Positions 11,901-23,900 of a stretch of 64,000 nt of DNA are shown piece by piece. The position numbers and the translations under genes were made by a program. The number at the start of each line of letters is the position of its first letter. Position 1 is the first letter of the stretch. The DNA lies in contig OY754476.1 of the NCBI GenBank assembly GCA_963575645.1, positions 7,998,001 to 8,062,000 on the forward strand, in the 5' to 3' direction. The stretch is from Xanthostigma xanthostigma. Lineage: Eukaryota; Arthropoda; Insecta; Raphidioptera; Raphidiidae. The notes below the pieces were generated by a model that did not search any database, was not told where the DNA came from, and saw nothing but the letters and a program-made list of their open reading frames with translations.

Positions 11901-14900
11901 GTATGTTCCAAGCAGCCAGAGAACAGATACAGAACCGCCACCGTCTTGCGCAGTAGCTAAAACGAAACTGCTTGTATCGGTTTTTGAGCTACTGTGCAAG
12001 ATATGACATTTCTGTTATCGTTCTCAGGCTGCTTGGAACTAGAGATGGGTAGATCCGGATGGATGCAGGTCTGGACCTGTATCAACTGTGTGAGTTGGAT
12101 AGATGCACATCCGACACGAAGTCGGATGTGCATCCTTAGAACTGTTACGTACATGGACCTGTTAGGTAGACGAACCTGGTTGTAAACGTGCAGATCACAG
12201 CCGAAGTCGGAACTGTGACCGGAGTTGATATGAAAATTATTCGAGCGGCAGTTGTACAGAGAGACAATTGAATATTATGTACGCAGTATGTACATTCTAC
12301 AGGTCCAACGTACAGTACATATTACTTGGTAGGTGAGCTGGACCCATACAGGTCCGGCGGACACGTAACAAGGATGCAGATCTGAAGGATTGGATGCACA
12401 TCCCGACCTGCATACTCAAAAATCTCGGACCTGCCCATCTCTACTTGGAACAGAGCTTTTGTTTTGATTTGCCGTTACTAATGGCGTTTTCGACATCGAG
12501 AACTGCCCCGGGGCAGGGCAGGCCGAATGAGTAACTATTGGTTAAATAATTATATGTAAACAATAAACAAATTTCTTTAACCAATAGTTACGAAAACGTC
12601 ATTAGTTCTTCAGTAAGCATCCTTCTACCAAAGTTCCAAAGCTAACCGTTTTTTTTTTTTTACATCACCTAACAGTAGAGTGTTAGAGACTAAGGTTGGG
12701 CAAATGAAAAAAGTATATCGATATTTTTAAAGAATATCGATATAGGTATGTAGAGTAATATATACATATCGATATTTTTTCCCCAAGGATTGGTTATCTA
12801 AAACATACGAACACCATGATCACCACCCATAGTCACTTTTTTTTGGGTTGCGTTCAAGGCGAATCAAACTCATAGATATATATATATTAAATATATCTAT
12901 GATCAAACTGCCTTCGTAGGGACCGTGCTTCAAAAATAGAGGTAGTACCGGTAGTACTTACGTCGAAACTCGCGCGTCCTGGTGTTAAATTCATGCGTGA
13001 TACGGGCAAAAATGTTATGAGCACTGAGCCACAGAGTATGACGTATGTGACTGAGCAGTACGCGCGCATCGGTCATGTAGAGAGATCTTAAAAAATATCG
13101 AATTTGATACTCGGAAATAAATATCGATTTTATTTACCCATGGCTAATCACGTAACAGTAAAGAAAACTGAAAAGGTAAATAAATATTTCTGAAGATTTT
13201 TTTTTTAATAAAAATCTGACATTTTACATTATCGCGTAGCAATAGATTTATTAACCTTAAATGTGTTTGTTGTAATGCGTTTTTAAATTTCAATTGTCAG
13301 AAGGTACATTATTGAATAAATAATATTTGCTTAGTTTATTCCACGATGATTAACAGATTAAAGTTTGCAACGAACTGTTAGCGTTAATGCAAGAAATTTT
13401 GACAATGATTGCTACTGTCAAAAAAGAAAAATCAAGATTTCGTATGCTCCTTATTCGCGGGGGATACGTTCCGAAAATGTACCATGAATAGGGAATGGTA
13501 TTTTGTATGGAAATATAGGGGATACTTTCCAATATTGCAAAATAATGACAAAATATAAATGTAAAAAATAAATTTTAACAATATGAATTATTACTATCAG
13601 GTTTAAGGAACTTAGTAATTTTTTCTTGTTTTGCGGCTAATAAAAGACCTTTTAATTCGTGACGCATGCGGCTTTTATCAAAAACCATAGCGGCGCCTGT
13701 AAGCGGGCGGCTTTTGTCAAAGTACTTTCGGCTTCACGACACTAAGATTTGTTTGTTTATAAATATTTTGATGCCTATTGTTTATTTTGACAAATAAATA
13801 CACATTATTCTATCGTTAGATTTGGATTTGCGAATACAGAATTTTTTTCCCGTGAATGCAGAACATGATCACAATTTTTTGGTCCGCGAATAAGGAGCTT
13901 TGACTTTATCTGAATGTATCATATTTAGTAACAAAAATAACGGGGACGAATTGACGCTTTTTAACACTCTTATTAACTTCATCTGTGTGCAGGTATCTAT
14001 GTATGTGTGTATCTATTTAATGGAATCTTTCAATTCAATTTTCTCTTAATGTTGTAATGAAGCAATGTTACAAATCTTCGTTAGTTCTGTAATAGCTCTT
14101 ACGTGCATAATTGGCAGATTTTACGTTTTTTAAATAAAAAGATTCAGGAAACGGAGCTCTATACACTAGTAATACCTTCAAATTAATTTTACAGTAACCA
14201 ACAAGAGGAAGTAACTCTTATGTGAAAAGTTGTATCAAATAATTCCTCCCATGTGCCAATAAATCCGAAATTAACGTTAAATATTTTTTAAGAAAATACT
14301 TCGTCTTAATTAAACACGTATTAGTAAAGATAAGTATGAATTAGTAATATACCTCTGAAATTGCTAGTTCTTACCATCCGTTGCTGAAATAACCACTTGG
14401 GGCTTTTCCTGCAAATTTTACTTTTTGCACATAAGAGGTATTACAGAACCAACGACGAAATATAAAACCAGGTTAATTGATGATTTGTTTTCTAATGTTA
14501 TACCTATAACTTTTTTTTAACAATGACCATTTTTAGACTCTTAACATCCAAGTCTAGTAGTTTTAAGATTTTTCGAACAGGTTAGTTCGTTATCAATTGT
14601 TTAATGCCATAACACATTTGACGTTTGTGATATACGCCGTTCTAATAATAAATAAATAAGTAAATAATTCGGTTTGGATAATTTCATTTTGGCTTGGGTC
14701 ATCGAAGAAGAAATTGGTTTAGTTCAATAGGTTTTTTTTTTCAGTTTGGTAATCAAATATTAAAGAAGAAAGGGGATAATAAAGTGCAAATTGCGTATTG
14801 CAAAGCCAGAAAAAATAAAAATTTTTAATAACAGAAATAAATATTATAAAAGTTTTGTTCAACCGCGCGTGAAGATTACACGCACTCACTTTTTTTTTTT

Positions 14901-17900
14901 TTTTTTTATTACTTTGTTTTGATTTGCCGTCACTAAGTTTTGACTTCAGTAAGCATCCTCCCACCAAAGTTACAAAGCTAACCGTTTTTTTTCTACATCA
15001 CCCCGCACCCGACACATTTCTTCTTTATGAGGTAAAACTAAAGTGTAGACACTACTGGTTGCCGGAAGTACAATGTCGGCATATAATAAAGTAGTAAGTA
15101 AAAAGTTTCAGTTAGTAAAAGTGTTAAACACAATGAAAACTGACAAGGTAAATGAATATTTCTGAAAATATTATTTTTAAACAAAAATGTGATTAGGTAT
15201 TTGTCATTATCGCGTAGTAATAGATTTATTAACCTTAAATGTGTTTGTTGTAATGCGAATTTATATTTTCTTTGTCAAAACGTGCATTATTAAAAAAATA
15301 ATATTTGCTTTGACACGATGCTTAACTCTGAGATCCTTACATTTATAATTTCCAAATGTATGTCTGTCTTTCCATGCCCTTGAGAAGGAAGCTGAAACTA
15401 ACTAAAATCGGCAAGGAACAGTTAGCGTTAATACAAGAAATTTTTAACAATGATTGCTACTTTTCGAAATAAAAAACCAAGATTCTGTATATCTCATTGT
15501 ATTATATTCAGAGAAAAATGAGGGAAATTGGCGTTTTTTAACACTTTTATTAACTTCTTTTGCATATATGTATGATTGTATATCTATGTATATTTGTATT
15601 TATCTAAAGCTATCTTTCGATTTAATTTTCACCCATTGCCAGACGCCTGAATAATTTGAAATTTTGGACACGTATTAGGAACCCGTGACAATACAATAAT
15701 TTATAGATAGATATACTTAACACAATATGATAGTACAATACGACCATGTGGATGTCAAATTTACATATTAAAATTTATAGTTAAAAAAAATTCTTCAGCA
15801 GTATAAAAACAGTTATTGGATAAAAAGATCCTTAATGTTTTTTAAAAGTTTCCAGTTGCAACATTTTGATCTCTTTAGGAAATTTGTTGTACAGGTTGAG
15901 ATTCTTATGTGAAATTTTTTTCAACAGTGGCTAATCTATATAGTGACAACGTAATCACGTAATTCTGAATGATATATAAATATTTTGTATGTTATATAAA
16001 AATAGTCATTTGAATGTTGATTTTTAGGATTATTATAATTAAAATTAGAGTTAGACAAGAGTCAGGCCACAAACTATTAAAAAAAAAATTAGAGTTTAAA
16101 AAAAAAATGAAGGAAAAAAACCACTTTTATAGCAGTGTGGACTAAAAAGGAAATAATAATTTTTAAATATAAATATTTTGTTCAACAGCGATAGGAAACC
16201 CCCCAACTCGTCATAGGGACCTTACTATCGCTGTTGAACAGTCTTATTAAAAGAGAATAATCAATAAATAAAATTATCGACTAATTTTTCAGATAATATA
16301 TTAACAAAAAATATAATTAATACATTAACGTTTCGATCCGGATTTGGGCCTTCTTCAGAACTGATCTAAAAAATATAAAAAATAATTAATATTTTACTAC
16401 TTAATAATTTTGAAAGAATTTTATATAAAGCGAATTAGTTATTAAATATTAATTATTTTTTAGATCAGTTCTGAAGAAGCTCCAAATCCGGATCGAAACG
16501 TTAATGTATTAATTAGTGTTGGGCACAATCGATATATTTCAATAATCGAATGAATCGAAATAATCGGTTTTTATAATCGAATGATCATTCGAATTATCGA
16601 TTATGAATGATTCGAATTATCGATTATGAATGATTCGAATGATCATTCGAATTATCGATTATGAATGATGGGCAAACTTGGAAATTATTAATTTCGTTTT
16701 ATTTACTTTTACAGTATAAGCGAATGATCATTCAAAATATCGATTATGAATTATGTTCAAACTTTGCAATTTCGATTTGTTAATATTACTTAACACAATA
16801 TTAATAATGGAATCGCTGCTATGATCGAATAGAAATAGAAATATATTTGTTATGCCCTAGATAAATACATCGTCAATTTACATAATGAGTTAAACATTAA
16901 AATTTAAAAAATCCTTAATGTCATAAAAACAATTTTTTAGAAATTTGATTTAATGCAGAAACCGAATGATATATCGATATATCACATTAATATCGACAGT
17001 GGACATAGCAATAGTACTGTGTCGGGATTTAATATTCATTCATATTTCATAATCGATTCAAGCGAATGATATCTCGGTTGCCATAATCGAATGATCGATT
17101 AAGTTAACACTAAGTACAACAAACTACAAAGTATGTACAATCGAAACACCTCCACTCTCCAGTGCTAGCAAAGACTTCCCATCCCAGTGCATGTAGATGC
17201 AGAAACCGAATGATATATCGATATATCACATTAATATCGACAGTGGACATAGCAATAGTACTGTGTCGGGATTTAATATTCATTTGATATTTCATAATCG
17301 ATTTAAGCGAATGATATCTCGGTTGCCATAATCGAATGATCGATTATTCGGCCATAATCGAAATATTTCGATTATATCATTCATAATCGCCCAACACTAG
17401 TATTAATTATATTTTTTGTTAATATATTGTCTGAAAAATTGGTCGATAATTTTATTTTTTAAAGAGTTCTAATCAGACTTAAATTAAAGATTTTAAAAGA
17501 GAATCTTTTATTAATGACTTAAGTGAGGAAAAATATACTAATTATTTTCGAATGGACAGAACATATTTTTAACTTCATGAATAAAGTGGCCAGTGACTAG
17601 AGCGACTAGCAATTACTTTAAAGTAATCATATCAGTGTTTTGAAATAGGAAAATAGGTATTATTAAAAAAAAAATTAGCAAGTCTTACAGTGGTCGCCAA
17701 TGATGTGTACCCAACTAAATTTCAGAAATGAATTCGTATAATGAACTGTAATCTAGTTATTTAATTTAATATTGTAAATGTTTATTTTATAAGTGCACGG
17801 TTGACAACTGTCTTCTTTTTCCTTTTTTTCTCTGTAGGCCGCACCAAAGAATCATATTATAATAAATTGAATAGCGCGCGCTTCTCTCACTTCCTTAACG

Positions 17901-20900
17901 CATTTCCGCTGTATTCACAAAATTACTGCCCTACCGAGAGCTAAGATGTTAGGTCCACATCAAAAATGGAAATATAGAGAACAAAGGAATCGGTGGCGGC
18001 TTGTCATCTGCTGGTGACAAGGCGCAAGAGGAGGATGCAAAATATCGCTCCGAAAGAATATTCGCAGCGATATATCACCTAATGCAAAATATCACTCGGA
18101 TATAGATATATATTATAGCGCCAGTGCGTGGCGTTTTGTTCTCTTTAATCACAAGCGATTGTTTTGTAATGTGTAAGATATCTATTTTGTTATCGCTCAC
18201 CGCCCGTTACCGACTTTATAGTAAAGTATACGGGAAAGACCGTAACGAAGCCGGATTTTCGATTTTCTCCCTGGGGAACTTTTGAAAAGAACTTGCATAT
18301 TATATGTAACAACTAGCGGTCCGTCCCGGTTTCACCTGAGGGCGATAGATATAATTCTGAAAAATGTATTGCGTTTACGGCCCGGCGTCTGAGCACAAAT
18401 TCTACCAGAATTGCTTTTGAACCAATAGATTTTAGACCAACGAACATTTTTATTTATATAGATTTTGATCATCGTCTACGGTCTACACAAAAGTGCTTCA
18501 TCAATTACGACAGTTTCTTAAAACTTCATATTTTTTTTGTTGTAATGACAGAAACAGTCCCATTTATTGTAACCGTATGCGTTTTTTAATAAATATATAT
18601 TTTTTTTCAGGGTAGCGAAAAAACCTTCACCCAACACAAATCATACCATGATTGCGTCAACCAATTATTGCATTGGTGGAAAACTCTCAACTGCACCATT
18701 CAAAAAGGAGACACCACATCTACTTTAAACAAGTTTTTCGAATGGCTTTACCGTTTCTCGATGGAGCTTATTCTAGACGCAAAATGGTCTCGTATTAAAA
18801 GATCGATCAAAACCGAAATATTAAAAGAAGTCGAACGTAGCAAAGAGATGTATAATGACGTCGAAGACAAAATAAAATACATTATACGGATTATTCTACA
18901 TCCGTGGAAATTTACCACACTGAAAAAAATATTTAGTAAACTTAACACGTCTCTTGCTGAAAGTAAGTAACTAGACCGTTGAAAATTTGTTATGCGATGG
19001 TATTATTCATTCACGATTACAATTGAACTCGTGTATTTTCAACAGCGTCTATTCTCAGCTGTTTTTTTTTCACGTATTTCGAAGTTTTTGACCCTACTTT
19101 CCACGCAGTCTTTCGTATGCTACTCAGCCAATGAGAAAATGTGTTTGCTGTTGTCGAGATGAATTGTGATTGTAATTTATATTTTTTTTTTTTGTAGGTT
19201 TAGATTTTTTTGAGTCCGAAGGCGCATTTTTGACCATAATGCGCTTAAAAAAACTGCTACAGAACGACTGTTCTGACCTCGCATTACAGCTAGCAGATTG
19301 CATAGTCAAATGTCTTATGCTTAAAAATGCTACAAAATTGCACAAAATGATATGTGGAGAAGATAAAGATTATGTGCTCGATGTAAATGTGCTAACATTA
19401 TATGACTTTAATAAAACTAAAGAAATAACTGAATTGGTAAATATCTATAATTTAACTAAATACAGTAGAAGTTCTTTAAGTCGAACCTCGATAAGTCAAA
19501 ACCCTCCAAAACTCGAAAAAATGTTGTGTTCCCTTCCCTTCAAGCCCCCGAAACCTCCATTACTCGAAATAACCATCTATAGGTCGAAATAATCAGAGTC
19601 GGTACATATTTTCCCTCCATAACTCGAATAAATAAATTTAACCTCTGTATCTCGAACATAGCAGCGGATGGGGACCCATTCAAAAACGAAAGAAAGATAC
19701 AAATAGGTGTCCACCTACTGCATGCTGAGATTTTGCGACTTGTTTTTCTTTTTTTTAGTTATAATTTTTTATTGTGGAGTCGGACGTCTTGTTTTTTAAA
19801 TTATTAAATTATGTTATTTTATGTTGTAGATAAAAGTTATTGGCACGCAAGAATCAATTTCAATAGCGGAAAGATTTCTCAAAAATACTATTCGTCCTAC
19901 GCCGTTGAATAAACATAGGCTTCCCGTCTCGGAACATATTATACAAGCTGTATTAGCAAGCGCGATGGTAGAAAATACAGTTAGCGATGAAAAGTTGAAT
20001 CATCTTTTGAAAATGTTCTTCGACATACACATTGAACAATCAGTTGTCTCAGATATACCGGATAAACTACGGAAGCTTACCCAGTTTGCAGTTTCGTCTA
20101 CCCACTTTTACATATGTGGCCGATACACGCTGAAAAAGGTAAGATAAACGTGTTCTTAACACGATTTTATTAACTTCATCTATATCTATGATTGTATCTA
20201 AATAATGGATTCTTTCAAATTAATTCTCACCCATTTCCAAACGTCTGAATTATTTGAAATTTTGCATACATATTAAGAACTCATGATTTATAAATTTATT
20301 TATATAAATTAATTACTTAACTGGAAAAATTACTGTAAGCAGGCTAACGATCGTACAGCAGCGTGTATTCTGCGTTGACTGCCCGTAGGTATTCATTCCC
20401 TAGACCGGTGACGGGGAACCTTTCTACATCTGCATGCCAATTTCTTCAAAAGCATTTAATGTAGCCATGACGTGCAGACAAGCAACCAAAGAAATTTAAT
20501 TGTTACAAAAAGATGAATAAAACATACATGAAAAGAATAACTTCGATAATAGCCCTGTTCCAAGCTGTCTGAGAACGGCAACAGAACCGGCACAGTCTTG
20601 TGCAGTAACTCAAAAATCGATACACTTTCAGTTTAGCTATTGCGCAAGACGATGACGGTTCCATTGCCATTCTCAGACAACTATAGGAGCAGAGCTAATA
20701 CATTAAGCGCCATGAAACTTTTGTATTTGTTATTTGGTGATAGTGAATTTTTTTCGACATCTAATATTTTAAATTATTTCGATTTTGCACTTCAGTCTAT
20801 ACCGCGCCAACAATAATGTGTTGGTACGTATGCCATAGGTTCGCCATCCCTGCCCTAAGCAAATGAAGCGTGTTTTTTTTTAGCGATACAATTAAAGTTA

Positions 20901-23900
20901 TAGTTTAAAAATCCAAATAAACACGTATTTGTAGCGATGTGAACTAAAAAATAAAATATAATTTTTAAGTTTATAGATATAGTTCAACAGCGATAGGTAG
21001 ATCCCCCCAACTCAATGCCTAATAATAATTTTTTTTTTTTATTTCTTTTTGCGTTATTACAACGATACAGTGAGTAGTTTGAAATATTTTTCCCCTCACT
21101 GCATAACCATATTACCTGTACCGAGGGAATATAATTTAATTTTTTTAATAAGGTTAAAATGAGAATAGCTTATTAAAAAAATTAAATCAAATAAATAAAA
21201 CTGTCGACCAATTCTTCTCAGACCATATATTGACAAAAAATAATAAAAATACAAATCAATATAACAAAAGATGACGTTTCGATCCGGATTTGGATCTTCT
21301 TCAGAAATAACTAAAAAATATAAAAATTAATTAGTAATAAGTTACTTATTATCTAATAGATTGCACGCCAGATTGAAAGTTTGAATTATTAAAAAAATAA
21401 TGAAAAATTAATTCAAACTTTCAATCTGGCGTGCAATCTATTAGATAATAAATAACTTATTACTAATTAATTTTTATATTTTTTAGTTATTTCTGAAGAA
21501 GATCCAAATCCGGATCGAAACGTCATCTTTTGTTATATTGATTTGTATTTTTATTATTTTTTGTCAATATATGGTCTGAGAAAAATTGGTCGACAATTTC
21601 ATTTATTTGAACAGTTCTATTCAGACGTTAATCAAAGATTTTAAAAAATTAAATTATATTGAGTTGGGGAACATCCTATTGCTGTGGAACTTTATCTTTA
21701 AATTGTTAGTAGAAGTTTTGTTCCAAAAATATGTATTGAAGGAGATTTATTTGGTTGAGGAACAATTAAAAAATACGCTGTACCAGAGTATCGCTTGTAG
21801 CCAACGTTTCGAAAAATATATTTTCATCATCAGGGCCTCGGTGCAAGTTGAGATGATAAATTGTGCAAATTATTGTAATATACATGATCATTTATTAAGA
21901 ATTTCAACAGTTTCAACAAATAAATATTGTACTGTACAGTACAATATTTATTTTCACATTGGACAGAACAGTTTTATTAAAAAACTGTTTTATGATATGT
22001 TCAAATTTAAAAATTTATTTTTTTTTTTTAATTTTTTACTTTTTAGTTCACGTTGCTATAGTGTGTTGGGGGGGGGGGGGGGGGGTAAACTATAATTTTT
22101 GTGCATTAACTTAACAATAATATGTTTTTATTTACAGTTTGGAGATCAATTTCGAACATTTGTGATAGAATTATTCTTAAGAGGTTTAACAACCGATTTG
22201 AACGAATACGATAAACAGAAACAAAAAGGAGACTATTCGGTTTTCAAAATAATGGGAAAACGTCTTGCCAAAGCGTATTTGGAAATGGCAGATTTGTTCG
22301 AACTACACGTGGGTGTGAAGAGGGAGTTCATACTGACTGCTTTTAGTGTCGACCCCACGGAACAGCATTTAAAGTTAATTATAGAAGTGGCGAAGGCGTG
22401 CGGAAAACTTAAAGAAGAGCCCGAACAATCGGAAGAAGACACATCGGAAGGAGCTGCGTGCAAACTTCATAACGACGAGCCAGGTGACAATCTATGTCCC
22501 GATTGTGGAGATTGGGTAGCTTCCTTAAATATACCGGAGCCGTTCGATGCCGGTGCACGGACGCTAGATGCGCTGATCTTAATCAAAGGGGATGCCGTTA
22601 CCGAATCGACAAATTACGATGTCTTGTCAGCACCCAGTCTAGTATTAGATTCGGAAGTTCTCTGTCTCACGTCTCAGATTTGCGACGATTTAGCTGTTGT
22701 TCTCTCGAGTCCGAGGTATCATTTACTGAGCTGGGTGCTCGATTGGGTCGAATTGAAAAATGCATGCGAGCAATATTTATGCGGATCGAGCAACAGTTCG
22801 ATGTTAAATATGGAATTGAAATATCTTAAAATCGATTACGATCAATTTAAACATAGTCGTACCGAAGCGGACACGGATCCGTATTTCGGTATAGAAAGAG
22901 GTTACGAAAAATGGCTAGAACTAGACTCCGAAACGGACAGCGAATTGGGTGCGCTGTCGTCGGAACAAAAACCGGACAGCGATCGTGACGAAGACGACGA
23001 TAGTGACCCTGCGGAAATTTGTGTCAGGAACACAATTAAAACGTTAAGCAAAGACTCACAAAGCTATGCGATGAACGCGTGTGTGAGAAATAGAACGAAG
23101 GTACTGAGTACCGACTCTGAAAGTGAAAATAAGATTCGAGCGCGATCTATTCTCTACAGTGGCGGTCGTATATCCGAGGTGGAGACCGCTTCGATAGATT
23201 CCCGCGCAGACAGTTTGGGAAGTGACGGAACGCAAAACAAGAAAGACATGTTTTTTGTATCGAGACCTTTCGCTTCAATTTCGAGTACTAAAACTAACAA
23301 TTTCATTTCACGAGAAAAAAATACGACAGATTATTTGACGTCTTTAAATAGACTTCCTGACAATAAAAGTGCTCGTGATCCGTCTCTTTTAAAATCGTTG
23401 AGAATGTTTAGGCCGTCTCCTTTGAAACGTAAACAAAACGAGTGTCCGAACAGTGAACAAGTTCGAAAAAAGTTAAATGTCGCCAACAGTACATTTCCGA
23501 CCGAAATACCCATAATTGAAATTTCTGACTCCGATTCGGATATTCCGAGTGTCGAGGACACGATATGTGGGGAGTCGGTTTTTGATGAAACGATTAAATC
23601 GAACGTAGAAAATACCGTCAGTGTTAATACGAACACGGACGACGCAACAAACATTTCAGTATTAAATCCGCTCTCCGTCGTCGATAACGAAAACAATAGG
23701 TGTAAGGAGATAAAAAACGATATTTGTAAATTAGAAACCGTTAAAACCGAAAACAACAACATTATAGATAAAGATGTTCTTTTAGCGAAACCGATGATAC
23801 AAGTGGAAAAAATAACAAAGACTGACGACACTTTATTTGAAAGGAACGAAGAAAATTACAACTCCGAGAAAGGACGAAAACAAACACGTAAAAGATTTGC

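Larger units (their letters stand above)
9836..14040 (+). repeat. Copy 1 of a diverged tandem duplication in RLF-like intron 1
   Basis: Ordered blocks recur in 14041-15690. Examples are CTCTTAATGTTG with GAAGTAATGTTACAAAT (9837), AGACTCTTGACATC (10091), TTTTTTTTTCAGTTTGGTAATC (11763), GCTAACCG plus a T-run (12642), AATAGATTTATTAACCTTAA (13240), GTTAGCGTTAATGCAAGAAA (13378) and TTAACACTCTTATTAACTTC (13960). Copy 1 is longer because it holds MITE and SINE insertions between about 10270 and 12460. Confidence 0.7.

Noticed and set aside
21586-22095. 169-aa ORF just before RLF-like exon 5
   Set aside because: It runs through two transposon ends and a G18 tract in intron 4; the composition is random-like.
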